Notes: generated by a model from the sequence alone, not told the origin. Shown: positions 1 to 8,868, counted from the first letter of the stretch. The stretch is DNA of 64,000 bases from Betaproteobacteria bacterium (GCA_009779265.1 WREP01000010.1:1-64000); one strand, 5' to 3'. Translations and numbers: made by a program.

Positions 1-467
1 CCTTCTTTTTGATACATTTTATAGGCGCTCGCCCAATCGCTATTTACCAGTAAAATGGCGCTCTTTAATTTGTATTTATCTTGAACCATTTTTAAAAGAC
101 TGACAAACAGTTTTTTGCCTATTTGCCCGCCGCGGACAGTTGGGTCAACGGCGATGGATGAAATGTACAACTCTTCGCCGTCATCGCAATGCGTATCATA
201 AACGGAGTGGCCCAAGTCAAAATTGGAATACGGAACATCTTCCGAAAGAACCCAAAGCTCGGATGAAATGTAGCCGACAATTCTTCTTTCATTTTCTCTA
301 TCAACGACGGCCACCAAAAAACCGTCGGGGAAAGCGGCAATTCTGTCTTCAAACACTTTTCTTGATTCGGTCACTCTGGAGCGAAAAGAGAGGTGTTCTA
401 TTGTCATGATGCCGTCAATGTCATTCGCGACGGCTTTTCTGATAATGATGGCGGTTTGATTTTCCAT
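1..467 (-). CDS. GNAT-family N-acetyltransferase, 3' end cut by window edge
   Basis: Reading leftward from the ATG at 467-465 gives an open frame of about 155 codons that runs off the left edge without a stop. It starts MENQTAIIIRKAVANDID, as expected for the first beta strand and helix of a GNAT fold. Near residues 112-125 it has the acetyl-CoA-binding motif A pattern (SSIAVDPTVRGGQIGKKLF). The family transfers acetyl groups from acetyl-CoA to amines, and the start DIDGIMTIE resembles RimI-type members, but the substrate cannot be told. Codon use is AT-rich (AAA, ATT, TTT) and unlike the TCA genes next door, so recent acquisition is plausible. No good ribosome binding site precedes the ATG. 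Confidence 0.75.
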   Translation of the reverse strand, partial: MENQTAIIIRKAVANDIDGIMTIEHLSFRSRVTESRKVFEDRIAAFPDGFLVAVVDRENERRIVGYISSELWVLSEDVPYSNFDLGHSVYDTHCDDGEELYISSIAVDPTVRGGQIGKKLFVSLLKMVQDKYKLKSAILLVNSDWASAYKMYQKE

Positions 468-776
468 GGCAATCCGTATAAGTCAATAAGCGTAGCCCGG
501 ATTGTAAACTGGACGAGGCAAAAAGCCGCTACCTTGCGATGCTTCGCATTGACCCATTCGTTCAAATTTGCGTTAGAAAGGCGAATAATAGCGCCATACC
601 TTCCTGAAGGGGAGGGCTATGGCCAGATCCGCAAGCGGCACCGAATATGTGCAAGCGGTCACCGTAACGGTGGCCCAATGAGGTCGGGGCCGCGTTAGCG
701 ACCCCGGAATTGCCGCTTTGAGCGGCTCAATCTAAAGCCCCCGGCTTTGCCGGGGGATATTTACTACAATTCTCGC
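468..776. other. gene-free stretch with several hairpins, possible insertion-sequence end
   Basis: No convincing protein-coding gene lies here. From about 655 onward there are consecutive hairpins: around 657-675 (GGTCACC/GGTGGCC arms), 711-725 (GCCGCT/AGCGGC arms) and 738-756 (CCCCCGGC/GCCGGGGG arms), the last followed by ATATTTAC. The order of a short open tail, stacked hairpins and a final GC-rich hairpin resembles the right end of IS200/IS605-type elements with their overlapping RNA. No tnpA or tnpB is present, so this is only a suggestion. Confidence 0.35.
738..756. terminator. GC-rich hairpin downstream of the CitE-like gene
   Basis: An 8-bp perfect stem (CCCCCGGC and GCCGGGGG) with a TTT loop lies 20 bases beyond the stop of the leftward CitE-like gene. 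On the minus strand it is followed by CTTTAGATT, a weak T-run, so it may end transcription of that gene. It may instead be the terminal hairpin of an insertion-sequence remnant. Confidence 0.4.
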
Positions 777-1760
777 TCAACCAAAAAACCGCCCCTTCGC
801 CGTGTCGGGGATCGCCATGCCGGTGACCTGGGCGCGGGCGAGGAGTTCCCAGTAGTAGCGGTAGGAGGCCCGGTCGTGCAGTTTGCCGGCGTGCTGGATG
901 GGGCCCCAGTCCTTGTCTTGGGCGGCGATGAGGATTTCCGCTGCGGCTTCGACTTCGGAGAAGTCGGGGCGCATGGCTTCGACGATGGGGACGATCTGGT
1001 TGGGGTGGATGCTCCACATGCGCAGGTAGCCGAATTCCCGGCGGGCGCGCCGGGCGTCGCTGCGGATGGTGGCGATGTCCTGCAATTCGGTGGTGACGTT
1101 GTGCGTCGGCACGACGCCGCAGGCCAGCGCGGCGGCGCTGATTTCGCATTTGGCGCGGACGACCAGCGGGTGCTCGAACTGGCCGGGGCTTTTCATGGCG
1201 GCGCCGGGGATGGCGCCGTGATGCCCGGAGACGAAATCCATGAGGCCGAAATCGAGCGATTCGACGCCGGGCAGTGCGGCGATGCGCCAGACGTCGCGCA
1301 GCGCGCCGTGGGTTTCAATGAGTACATGGACGGGGATTTCCCGACCTAGGCCGCATTGTTTTTCGATTTGGCGCAGGGCGTCGATCTGCGTTTGCACGTC
1401 GGCGGCGCTGCACGGTTTGGGCAGGGTGAGGAAGGGGAGCCGGGCGCCGGCGCTGCGCACGAGAATTTCCATGTCCTGTCGCCAGTGGGCGTGGCTCACG
1501 TCATGAACGCGGGCAGCGACGCGGTTGAAGCGGTTGCCGTCGGACATGATGAGGGCGGCGGCCATTTCGGCGTGCTCGCGTTCGGCGCCGGCATGAGCGC
1601 CGTCCTCGCAGTCGCAGGTGATGTCGAAAATCGGGCCGAGTTCTTGCTGGCGTTGCAGCGCCTTCATCATCAGTTTTTCCGAGCCGGCGTAGTGGTCGAC
1701 GGCGGGCAGGACGGGGAAGGGCCGTTCACCGGCAAAAAGGATGTCTTTGGGATGGCGCAT
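777..1760 (-). CDS. CitE / malyl-CoA lyase-like HpcH/HpaI aldolase family protein
   Basis: This 327-residue protein belongs to the CitE-like branch of the HpcH/HpaI aldolase superfamily, TIM-barrel enzymes that cleave or form acyl-CoA esters of malate or citramalate with a divalent metal. The family's acidic metal-site stretch is visible as DITCDCEDGAHAG near residues 46-58, and the later barrel segment LDFGLMDFVSGHHGAIPG near residue 190 matches the family. It lies 76 bases behind mdh on the same strand, beyond the mdh terminator. The position beside malate dehydrogenase suggests a role in malyl- or citramalyl-CoA metabolism, but the exact substrate is not readable. It is not a citrate lyase beta subunit in the strict sense, because no citD or citF accompanies it. 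Confidence 0.8.
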   Translation of the reverse strand: MRHPKDILFAGERPFPVLPAVDHYAGSEKLMMKALQRQQELGPIFDITCDCEDGAHAGAEREHAEMAAALIMSDGNRFNRVAARVHDVSHAHWRQDMEILVRSAGARLPFLTLPKPCSAADVQTQIDALRQIEKQCGLGREIPVHVLIETHGALRDVWRIAALPGVESLDFGLMDFVSGHHGAIPGAAMKSPGQFEHPLVVRAKCEISAAALACGVVPTHNVTTELQDIATIRSDARRARREFGYLRMWSIHPNQIVPIVEAMRPDFSEVEAAAEILIAAQDKDWGPIQHAGKLHDRASYRYYWELLARAQVTGMAIPDTAKGRFFG

Positions 1761-1784
1761 GGCGTTTCGGCGGAGTCAACGAAA

Positions 1785-1811
1785 AAGGCCGCGGCATTTT
1801 ACCGCGGCCTT
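1785..1811 (-). terminator. rho-independent terminator of mdh
   Basis: A 10-bp stem (AAGGCCGCGG and CCGCGGCCTT) with a 7-base loop lies 26 bases past the mdh stop and is followed on the minus strand by TTTTTC. It separates mdh from the CitE-like gene, which would need read-through or its own promoter. Confidence 0.85.
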
Positions 1812-1836
1812 CCGGTGCAGCTAAATGTCTGCCGGA

Positions 1837-2823
1837 TTAAAGCATGCTCTTGACCGCCTCGGCTTCATCGGTCAGTTCTTTCAGCGTCAGGTTGATCTTT
1901 TCCTGGCTGTAGGCGTCGATTTCCAGCCCCTGGATGATCTTGAAGGAACCGCCCTTGCATTCGCAGGGGAAGCCGAACACGATGTCTTTGGGAATGCCGT
2001 AGGAGCCGTCGGAGGGCACGCCCATGGTGACCCATTCGTCGGAGCCGAGAACCCAGTCGCGGATGTGGTCGATGGCGGCATTGGCGGCGGAGGCGGCGGA
2101 GGAAAGGCCGCGCGCTTCGATGATGGCGGCGCCGCGCTTGCCGACGGTCGGCAGGAAGACGTCGTTATTCCAGGCGTGGTCGTTGATGAGCGCCTTGACG
2201 CTGTCGCCATTAGAGGTGGTGTAGCGGTAGTCGGCGTACATGGTGGGCGAGTGGTTGCCCCAGACGACCAGCTTCTTCAGGGAAGACACCGCACGGCCGC
2301 TCTTGATGGCCAGTTGCGACAGGGCGCGGTTGTGGTCGAGGCGCAGCATGCCGTGGTAATTGGCCGGGTTGGTGCGGCCGACCTTTTTGGCGGCGGCGGC
2401 GGCGATGTAGGCATTGGTGTTGCAGGGGTTGCCGACGACCAGCACCTTGACGCTTTCCTTGGCGTTTTCGGCGATGGCCTTGCCCTGGACGGTGAAGATG
2501 GCGCCATTGGCGGTCAAGAGATCAGCGCGCTCCATGCCCTTGGTGCGGGGGCGGGCGCCGACCAGGAGGCAGACGTCGGCATCCTTGAAGGCGACATTCG
2601 GATCGTCGGTGGTGAACATGCCGGCCAGCAGCGGGAAGGCGCAATCTTCCAACTCCATCATCACGCCTTTGGCGGCCTGCTGGGCTTGCGGCAGGTCGAG
2701 CAACTGGAGGATGACCGGCTGGTCTTTGCCGAGCATTTCGCCGGAGGCGATGCGGAACAGCAGGCTATAACCGATCTGGCCGGCGGCGCCGGTAACAGCT
2801 ACGCGCATGGGGGCTTTGGACAT
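1837..2823 (-). CDS. mdh: malate dehydrogenase
   Basis: This 328-residue NAD-dependent enzyme oxidises malate to oxaloacetate in the TCA cycle. The Rossmann motif [11 protein letters not shown] lies at residues 12-22. The substrate and catalytic stretches GNPCNTNAY and [11 protein letters not shown] carry the family's Asn and the proton-relay His. Length and the [17 protein letters not shown] stretch match the long bacterial MDH subfamily common in betaproteobacteria. It starts at ATG 2823-2821, is transcribed away from the gntR gene, has a clear sigma-70-type promoter at 2910-2938 and ends at a terminator at 1785-1811. Confidence 0.97.
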   Translation of the reverse strand: MSKAPMRVAVTGAAGQIGYSLLFRIASGEMLGKDQPVILQLLDLPQAQQAAKGVMMELEDCAFPLLAGMFTTDDPNVAFKDADVCLLVGARPRTKGMERADLLTANGAIFTVQGKAIAENAKESVKVLVVGNPCNTNAYIAAAAAKKVGRTNPANYHGMLRLDHNRALSQLAIKSGRAVSSLKKLVVWGNHSPTMYADYRYTTSNGDSVKALINDHAWNNDVFLPTVGKRGAAIIEARGLSSAASAANAAIDHIRDWVLGSDEWVTMGVPSDGSYGIPKDIVFGFPCECKGGSFKIIQGLEIDAYSQEKINLTLKELTDEAEAVKSML

Positions 2824-2909
2824 TTTCTTCGCTCCTGAATGAAACAGCGGTAATGGGCGGATCGTTTGGCTCGATGGCCGACGGGACTTGACCTTGCGTC
2901 AATCAAACA

Positions 2910-2938
2910 ATGCTAGACGCTTGGGTTGAGACTGTCAA
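2910..2938 (-). promoter_or_regulatory. sigma-70-type promoter of mdh
   Basis: On the minus strand TTGACA (2938-2933) and TAGCAT (2915-2910) are separated by exactly 17 bases. The expected transcript start is about 80 bases before the mdh ATG. Confidence 0.7.
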
Positions 2939-2949
2939 TTGCATCCTCT

Positions 2950-2963
2950 GTCTTATATAAGAC
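2950..2963. promoter_or_regulatory. palindromic operator candidate between mdh and gntR
   Basis: GTCTTATATAAGAC is a perfect 14-bp palindrome about 55 bases upstream of the predicted mdh transcript start and 29 bases before the GntR start. Symmetric AT-centred sites of this kind are typical of GntR-family dimers. Autoregulation and control of mdh by the adjacent regulator are inference. Confidence 0.5.
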
Positions 2964-2991
2964 ATCTTTTACTGGACGCTGCGCCGGAAGT

Positions 2992-3765
2992 ATGCTGAAA
3001 TCCAAAATTATGACCCCAAAGATTTCCCGTTCCGCGGTGCGTTCGCATTCGCCGACGTTCAGTCCCCTCTATCGCCAGATCAAGGACTTTCTCATCCGCT
3101 GTCTGGAAGAAGGGGAGTGGGGGCCGGGCGACGCGATTCCCAGCGAGGGGGAACTGGCGGCGCGGTTTAACGTCAGCCAGGGGACGGTACGCAAAGCCAT
3201 CGACGAGATGGCGGCGGAGAACATGCTGATTCGCCGGCAGGGCAAGGGGACTTTCGTCGCTACCCACGACGATCCGCGCTCCTTCTATCGTTTTTTGCGC
3301 GTGGCGCCGGATGCCGGCAAGCACATCCAGGGTGTCAGCGATGCCAGTGCCTGCGAAATGGTGGCGGCTTCGGTCGAGGTGGCTGCGGCGCTCGGTTTGG
3401 CGGTCGGCGACGAACTGATCCGCGTCCTGCGGGTGTTGCGCTTTGCCGACGAGCCGGTGGTGTTCGACCAGATCTATCTGCTGGCCGATGCGTTCGCCGG
3501 CCTGACGCTCGAATCTCTGCGCAGCAGCGAGCGCTCCCTGTACAGCGTGTTTGAGAGCGATTATGGCGTGCGCATGATCCGCGCCGAGGAACGCCTGCGG
3601 GCGGTGGCGGCTGACGCGGAGAGCGCGGCCCGGCTCGGCATTGCCGTCGGCGAGCCGCTGTTGCGCGTTGAGCGGACGGCTTATACCTATGGCAACAAAG
3701 CGGTCGAGTGGCGCCTCGGTTTGTATAGCACCCGTCATTATCACTATCGCAATGATCTGGGTTGA
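2992..3765 (+). CDS. GntR-family (HutC/FadR-like) transcriptional regulator
   Basis: The protein has an N-terminal winged helix of about 70 residues containing SPLYRQIKDFLI and FNVSQGTVRKAIDEM, the canonical GntR helix-turn-helix, then a UTRA-type ligand domain of about 160 residues ending ALGLAVG...YTYGNKAVEWRLG. It is therefore a HutC-subfamily regulator that senses a small molecule. The start is uncertain. ATG 2992 has a GGAAG too close to it, ATG 3010 is also possible, and an upstream TTG at 2926 is less likely. The gene lies between divergent mdh and the sdh operon, so it probably controls TCA genes in response to a metabolite. The effector is unknown. Confidence 0.88.
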   Translation: MLKSKIMTPKISRSAVRSHSPTFSPLYRQIKDFLIRCLEEGEWGPGDAIPSEGELAARFNVSQGTVRKAIDEMAAENMLIRRQGKGTFVATHDDPRSFYRFLRVAPDAGKHIQGVSDASACEMVAASVEVAAALGLAVGDELIRVLRVLRFADEPVVFDQIYLLADAFAGLTLESLRSSERSLYSVFESDYGVRMIRAEERLRAVAADAESAARLGIAVGEPLLRVERTAYTYGNKAVEWRLGLYSTRHYHYRNDLG

Positions 3766-3840
3766 AGAAAGGGCGCGAATTGAAGGAAGGGAGCGAATCT
3801 TTGCATACAGCCGCTAGAGGCCGTGATGCGAAATTGCATG

Positions 3841-3846
3841 TATAAT
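3841..3846 (+). promoter_or_regulatory. -10 element of the sdh operon promoter
   Basis: A consensus TATAAT lies 57 bases before the sdhC start. No good -35 hexamer is found 16-18 bases upstream, so the promoter may rely on an activator. Confidence 0.45.
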
Positions 3847-3903
3847 TATGGTTCTTTTTTAGGTAAAGCGGTTAGCCGCAAATCAACGCGAGGGGTGACG
3901 TTC

Positions 3904-4296
3904 ATGGCAGAAATGACCATCAACAAAAAGCGTCCAGTAAACTTGGACTTGACTACCATCAGGCTGCCCTTGTCGGCCAAGGTTTCAATCCTGCATCGGG
4001 TCAGCGGCGCCGGCTTGTTTATCTGCTTGCCGCTGCTGCTCTGGCTGTTCGGCGCCAGCCTGACATCGGCCGATAGCTTCGCTGTCTTGCAGTCGGTGGC
4101 GGCCTCGCTGCCCGTCAAAGTGATCCTCGCCGGCCTGATCTGGGCTTACGCGCATCACTTCTGCGCCGGCATCCGCTTTCTGCTGCTCGACCTGCATGTC
4201 GGCATCGAGAAGGAAGCCGCCGCCAAGTCGTCGGCGGCTGTATTTGCCGTCAGCATTCCGCTGACCCTAGCTCTGTGGTGGGGGATTCTGCTGTGA
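3904..4296 (+). CDS. sdhC: succinate dehydrogenase cytochrome b556 subunit
   Basis: A 130-residue membrane anchor of complex II that helps bind haem b and ubiquinone. The start at ATG 3904 is chosen because GAGGGGTGACGTTC gives a ribosome binding site and MAEMTINKKRPVNLDL is the usual beginning. An upstream in-frame ATG at 3823 lies before the -10 element. The family signature LSAKVSILHRVSGAGLF lies near residues 19-35, and the haem-ligand His lies in WAYAHHFCAGIRFLLLD. Three membrane helices are visible. Its TGA overlaps the GTG start of sdhD. Confidence 0.95.
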   Translation: MAEMTINKKRPVNLDLTTIRLPLSAKVSILHRVSGAGLFICLPLLLWLFGASLTSADSFAVLQSVAASLPVKVILAGLIWAYAHHFCAGIRFLLLDLHVGIEKEAAAKSSAAVFAVSIPLTLALWWGILL

Positions 4297-4640
4297 TCAA
4301 ACGTATCGTTGTCGGGGCCCATTACGGCCTCAAGGACTGGATCGCCCAGCGTGCCACGGCGGCCATCATGATGATTTATTCGTTGCTGATGACCGTGGTG
4401 TTGCTGATCGTCCGACCGTCCACTTTCGAGGCCTGGCAGGGGGTGTTCGCCAATGGCGTCATCAAGTTCCTGACCTTCCTGTTCTGCGTCAGCCTTTTTT
4501 ATCATGTCTGGATTGGTGTGCGTGACATCTGGATGGACTACGTCAAGGCGACGGGCCTGCGCCTGACCTTGCATGTGCTGACCGTTACCGCGCTGGTGGG
4601 CTACACGGCGTGGGCTGCTGCGATTCTCTGGAGGCTGTGA
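4293..4640 (+). CDS. sdhD: succinate dehydrogenase membrane anchor subunit
   Basis: A 115-residue protein with three hydrophobic helices, the second anchor of complex II. The GTG at 4293 overlaps the sdhC stop (GTGA), which suggests translational coupling and gives the usual start IKRIVVGAHYGLKDWIAQR. The pattern SLFYHVWIGVRDIWMDYVK carries the conserved His and Asp-Tyr of the haem and quinone site. Confidence 0.94.
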   Translation: MIKRIVVGAHYGLKDWIAQRATAAIMMIYSLLMTVVLLIVRPSTFEAWQGVFANGVIKFLTFLFCVSLFYHVWIGVRDIWMDYVKATGLRLTLHVLTVTALVGYTAWAAAILWRL

Positions 4641-4642
4641 GC

Positions 4643-6427
4643 GTGAGTATTCCTGTTCTGAAATTTGACGCGGTCATCGTGGGCGCCGGCGGCGCCGGTC
4701 TGCGCTCGGCGATTCAATTGTCCGAAGCTGGCCTGAAAACGGCCGTGCTGTCCAAGGTCTTCCCGACCCGTTCCCATACCGTCGCTGCCCAGGGCGGCGT
4801 TGCCGCCTCGCTCGGCAATTCCGAAGAGGATCACTGGCACTGGCACATGTACGATACCGTCAAGGGTTCCGACTGGCTCGGCGACCAGGACGCGATCGAG
4901 TTCATGGTGCGCAAGGCCAACGAGTGCGTCGTCGAACTTGAGCATTACGGCATGCCTTTCGACCGCACCGACAATGGCAAGATCTACCAGCGTCCCTTCG
5001 GCGGCCACATGTCCAACTTCGGCGAAAAGCCGGTGCGCCGTTCCTGCGCCGCCGCCGACCGGACCGGCCACGCCATGCTGCACGCCATGTACCAGCGTAA
5101 CGTCAAGGCCAACACCCAGTTCTTCGTCGAGTGGATGGCGCTGGATCTGGTTCGCGACGCGGAAGGCCATGTCATCGGCGTCACGGCGATGGAAATGGAA
5201 ACTGGCCAGGTCGTCATTTTCCATACCCGAGCCACTATTTTCGCCACCGGCGGCGCTGGCCGTATCTTCTACTCCTCCACCAACGCCTTCATCAACACCG
5301 GCGATGGTCTGGGCATGGCGGCGCGCGCCGGCATTCCGCTGGAGGACATGGAGTTCTGGCAATTCCACCCGACCGGCGTGGCCGGCGCCGGCGTGCTGAT
5401 TACCGAGGGCGTGCGCGGCGAGGGCGGCATCCTGCGCAATAGCAGCAAGGAGCGCTTCATGGAGCGCTACGCGCCGAATGCCAAGGATTTGGCGTCGCGC
5501 GACGTGGTTTCGCGCGCCATGACCACCGAAATCAACGAAGGCCGCGGCTGTGGCGTGAACAAGGACTATGTCCTGCTCGACATCACCCACCTCGACCCCA
5601 ACACCATCATGAAGCGCCTGCCGGGCATCCGCGAAATCGGCTTGCAGTTCGCTGGCGTCGATTGCATCAAGGAGCCGCTGCCGGTCGTGCCGACCTGTCA
5701 CTACCAGATGGGCGGTATCCCGACGCATTACTCCGGCCGCGTGGTCGTGCCGCACAACGGCGATCACAACAGCATCGTCCCCGGCTTCTATGCCGCTGGC
5801 GAATGCGCCTGCGCCTCGGTGCACGGCGCCAACCGCCTCGGCACCAACTCGCTGCTCGATCTGCTGGTGTTCGGCAAGTCGGCTGGCGATTCCGCCGTCG
5901 AGGATCTCAAGAGCGGCAAGGCCCACCGCGAATTGCCGAAGGATGCCGCCGACAAGTCGCTGGCCCGTATCGCCGCGCTCGATAGTCGTAAGGGCGGCGC
6001 CAATGTGCACGAAACCCGTCTGGCCATGCAGCGCACCATGCAGACCCATGCCGGCGTCTTCCGTTTTGGCGATCTCCTGAAGAGCGGCGTCGAGAAAATC
6101 CTCGAGGTCGAGAAAGCTGCCCGTCAGCTTGAGATTACGGACAAGTCGATGGCCTGGAACACGGCGCGCACCGAAGCCCTGGAAATGGAAAATCTGATCG
6201 AGGTCGCCAAGGCCACGATGCTTTCCGCCGAGGCGCGCAAGGAATCGCGCGGCGCCCATGTCCGCGACGATGCGCCGGATACGCCGGAATTCCCGAATGG
6301 CCGTAACGACCAAGAGTGGCTCAAGCACACGCTGTTCAATTCGGCCGACAATTCGATCACCTACAAGCCGGTCACCATGCAGCCGTTGACCGTTGAGCCG
6401 ATCGCGCTGAAGACGCGTTCGTACTAA
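4643..6427 (+). CDS. sdhA: succinate dehydrogenase flavoprotein subunit
   Basis: A 594-residue catalytic subunit that oxidises succinate to fumarate with covalent FAD. The dinucleotide fold GAGGAGLRSAIQLSEAG begins near residue 15. The His that bonds FAD is in SHTVAAQGGVAASLG. The active-site and C-terminal FAD stretches GANRLGTNSLLDLLVFG and HEIR-like EIREIGLQFAGVD are present. The start is GTG 4643, two bases after the sdhD stop. An upstream ATG at 4610 lies inside sdhD. It lies in the sdhCDABE run, and the flavinylation factor SdhE is encoded two genes downstream. Confidence 0.98.
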   Translation: MSIPVLKFDAVIVGAGGAGLRSAIQLSEAGLKTAVLSKVFPTRSHTVAAQGGVAASLGNSEEDHWHWHMYDTVKGSDWLGDQDAIEFMVRKANECVVELEHYGMPFDRTDNGKIYQRPFGGHMSNFGEKPVRRSCAAADRTGHAMLHAMYQRNVKANTQFFVEWMALDLVRDAEGHVIGVTAMEMETGQVVIFHTRATIFATGGAGRIFYSSTNAFINTGDGLGMAARAGIPLEDMEFWQFHPTGVAGAGVLITEGVRGEGGILRNSSKERFMERYAPNAKDLASRDVVSRAMTTEINEGRGCGVNKDYVLLDITHLDPNTIMKRLPGIREIGLQFAGVDCIKEPLPVVPTCHYQMGGIPTHYSGRVVVPHNGDHNSIVPGFYAAGECACASVHGANRLGTNSLLDLLVFGKSAGDSAVEDLKSGKAHRELPKDAADKSLARIAALDSRKGGANVHETRLAMQRTMQTHAGVFRFGDLLKSGVEKILEVEKAARQLEITDKSMAWNTARTEALEMENLIEVAKATMLSAEARKESRGAHVRDDAPDTPEFPNGRNDQEWLKHTLFNSADNSITYKPVTMQPLTVEPIALKTRSY

Positions 6428-6439
6428 TCGGAGAACGAC

Positions 6440-7150
6440 ATGAGCAAACGCACGGTTCAATTCAGCATCTACCGCTACGATCCGGACAAGGATGAAGCCC
6501 CTTACATGCAGGACATTTCGGTCGACATCGAACCGACCGATCGTAAGCTGCTCGATGCGCTGACCAAGCTGAAGGCCAAGGACGACACCCTGTCCTACCG
6601 CCGTTCCTGCCGCGAGGGCGTGTGCGGTTCCGACGCCATGAACATCAACGGCAAGAACGCGCTGGCCTGCCTGACCGACATCGACGATCTGAAGCAGCCG
6701 ATCGTACTGCGCCCGCTACCGGGCCTGCCGGTCATCCGCGACCTGATCGTGGACATGACGCAGTTCTTCAAGCAGTACCACTCGATCAAGCCCTATCTCA
6801 TCAACAACGATCCGCCGCCGGAGCGCGAGCGCCTGCAATCGCCGGAAGAGCGCGAAGAGCTGAACGGCCTTTACGAGTGCATCCTGTGCGCCTGCTGTTC
6901 GACCGCCTGCCCGTCGTTCTGGTGGAATCCGGACAAGTTCGTCGGCCCGGCCGGCCTCCTGGCCGCCTACCGCTTCCTCGCCGATACCCGCGATCAGGCG
7001 ACCAGCGAGCGGCTCGACAACCTTGAGGACCCGTATCGGCTGTTCCGCTGCCACACCATCATGAATTGTGTCGATGTCTGCCCGAAGGGTCTGAATCCGA
7101 CCAAAGCCATAGGCAAGATCAAAGACATGATGGTGGGTCGCGCGGTTTAA
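6440..7150 (+). CDS. sdhB: succinate dehydrogenase iron-sulfur subunit
   Basis: This 236-residue electron-transfer subunit carries the three iron-sulfur clusters of complex II. The 2Fe-2S ligands are in SCREGVCGSDAMNINGKNALAC near residues 56-77. The 4Fe-4S and 3Fe-4S ligands are in CILCACCSTACPSFWW and CHTIMNCVDVCPKGLNP. Length and order are normal. The stop TAA overlaps the ATG of sdhE (TAATG). Confidence 0.98.
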   Translation: MSKRTVQFSIYRYDPDKDEAPYMQDISVDIEPTDRKLLDALTKLKAKDDTLSYRRSCREGVCGSDAMNINGKNALACLTDIDDLKQPIVLRPLPGLPVIRDLIVDMTQFFKQYHSIKPYLINNDPPPERERLQSPEEREELNGLYECILCACCSTACPSFWWNPDKFVGPAGLLAAYRFLADTRDQATSERLDNLEDPYRLFRCHTIMNCVDVCPKGLNPTKAIGKIKDMMVGRAV

Positions 7151-7392
7151 TGGAAAGGGCTGACTACGAACGCCTGCGCTGGCGCTGCATCCGCCGGGCG
7201 CTGCTGGAACTCGATATCGTGCTGACGCGCTTTCTCGACAACGGCTTCGACCAGTTGGATGAGGAACAGCAACAGGCGTTCGTGGAATTGGCCGACTGGG
7301 AGGATCACGATCTCTGGCGCTTGATCAGTGGCCAAGAAGAAACCCGGGATCCTCGCTACGCGCCCATCGTGGCGCGGCTTCGTAAGAGTTGA
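7150..7392 (+). CDS. sdhE: SdhE, FAD assembly factor for succinate dehydrogenase
   Basis: An 80-residue helical protein of the SdhE/Sdh5 family, which promotes covalent FAD attachment to SdhA. The frame from ATG 7150 (overlapping the sdhB stop) reads MERADYERLRWRCIRRALLELD and then the conserved DLWRLISG region. The family's RGxxE motif is read here as RALLE, so the usual glycine is replaced by alanine. Position directly behind sdhB supports the call despite the changed motif. Confidence 0.93.
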   Translation: MERADYERLRWRCIRRALLELDIVLTRFLDNGFDQLDEEQQQAFVELADWEDHDLWRLISGQEETRDPRYAPIVARLRKS

Positions 7393-7475
7393 GTAAGGTT
7401 GACGGCTGTATGATCAACCTTTGACCGGGCCCCGGCAATGCAGTGATGACCAACATCTGAAAAGAGAACGATTCC

Positions 7476-8774
7476 ATGACGACCGAACGCAAGGCAATCC
7501 TGAGTGTTGACGGACAGGCTCCCGTCGAATTCCCGATCATGTCCCCGACGCACGGTAACGACTGCGTCGATATCCGCACCCTCGGCGCCAAAACCGGTTT
7601 GTTTACTTATGACTCCGGTTTCCTGTCGACCGCCAGTTGCAAGTCTACGATCACCTTCATCGATGGCGACAAGGGCGAATTGCTCTACCGCGGCTATCCG
7701 ATCGAGCAACTGGCCGAGCAGTGCAACTTCCTGGAAGTCGCCTACCTGATGAAGAATGGCGAGTTGCCGAACGGCCAGCAGAAAAAAGAGTTTGAAGACA
7801 CCGTCAAACAGCACATGCTGGTGCACGAGCAACTCGTCAAGTTTTACTCGGGCTTTCGCCGCGACGCGCATCCGATGGCTGTCATGGTCGGCGTGGTCGG
7901 CGCCCTCTCCGCTTTCTACCATGATGCGATGGATTTCTCCGATGCCGATCATCGCACCATGAGCTTCGTCCGCCTGGTGGCCAAGCTGCCGACCATTGTC
8001 GCCATGGCCTACAAGTACAACACCGGCGGGCCGTTCATGTATCCGGACAACGAACTGGATTACACCGCCAACTTCATGCGCATGATGTTCGGCAATCCGT
8101 GCGGGAAGTACGTCGCCAATCCGGTGCTGGTGCATGCCCTCGACACCATCTTCACGCTGCATGCCGATCACGAGCAGAACGCCTCGACCTCGACCGTCCG
8201 CCTGGCCGGTTCGTCGGGCGCCAACCCCTTCGCCTGCATCGCAGCCGGTATCGCCTGCCTGTGGGGGCCGGCGCACGGCGGCGCCAACGAGGCCTGCCTG
8301 CAAATGCTCGAAGAAATCGGCGATGTCTCGCGCGTCGGCGAATACATCAAGCGCGCCAAGGACAAGAACGACTCCTTCAAGCTGATGGGTTTCGGCCATC
8401 GCGTCTACAAGAACTTCGACCCGCGCGCCAAGCTGATGCGCAAGATCTGCGACGATGTGCTGCAAGAACTGGGCCTGCAGAACGATCGCCTCTTCAAGCT
8501 GGCCAAGGAACTGGAAAAAATCGCTCTGGAAGACCAGTATTTTGTCGAGAAGAAGCTGTACCCGAACGTCGACTTCTATTCCGGCATCGTGCAAAAGGCC
8601 ATCGGCATTCCGACCGAAATGTTTACCTGTATTTTCGCGCTGGCCCGCACGGTCGGCTGGGTAGCCCAGTGGGAGGAGATGATCTCCGATCCGGAATACA
8701 AGATCGGGCGTCCGCGTCAGTTGTATATCGGCGCTGCCAGGCGCGACGTCGTGCCGCTTACCCGGCGCGCCTGA
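7476..8774 (+). CDS. gltA: citrate synthase (type II)
   Basis: A 432-residue hexameric type II citrate synthase that condenses oxaloacetate and acetyl-CoA. The catalytic histidines lie in [12 protein letters not shown] and [14 protein letters not shown], and the catalytic Asp is in NVDFYSGIV. The N-terminal domain typical of NADH-sensitive Gram-negative enzymes is present. AAGAGAACGATTCC before ATG 7476 acts as a ribosome binding site. The gene is 83 bases after sdhE and closes with a strong terminator, so it may be co-transcribed with sdh. Confidence 0.98.
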   Translation: MTTERKAILSVDGQAPVEFPIMSPTHGNDCVDIRTLGAKTGLFTYDSGFLSTASCKSTITFIDGDKGELLYRGYPIEQLAEQCNFLEVAYLMKNGELPNGQQKKEFEDTVKQHMLVHEQLVKFYSGFRRDAHPMAVMVGVVGALSAFYHDAMDFSDADHRTMSFVRLVAKLPTIVAMAYKYNTGGPFMYPDNELDYTANFMRMMFGNPCGKYVANPVLVHALDTIFTLHADHEQNASTSTVRLAGSSGANPFACIAAGIACLWGPAHGGANEACLQMLEEIGDVSRVGEYIKRAKDKNDSFKLMGFGHRVYKNFDPRAKLMRKICDDVLQELGLQNDRLFKLAKELEKIALEDQYFVEKKLYPNVDFYSGIVQKAIGIPTEMFTCIFALARTVGWVAQWEEMISDPEYKIGRPRQLYIGAARRDVVPLTRRA

Positions 8775-8786
8775 CGAGTGAAATCA

Positions 8787-8813
8787 GGGCGGCCGCTGGG
8801 CCGCCCCTTTTTT
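8787..8813 (+). terminator. rho-independent terminator after gltA
   Basis: GGGCGGCC and GGCCGCCC form an 8-bp stem with a 4-base loop followed by CTTTTTT, 12 bases after the gltA stop. Confidence 0.9.
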
Positions 8814-8868
8814 CCGGCGGCGGCGCTGCAGCCAAGACCTGCCAGAGAAAACCCTGAGGGGGGAGCCA

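Noticed and set aside
4601-6460. A 619-codon open frame antisense to sdhA
   Set aside because: Shadow of sdhA codon use; low-complexity translation rich in Arg, Gly and His.
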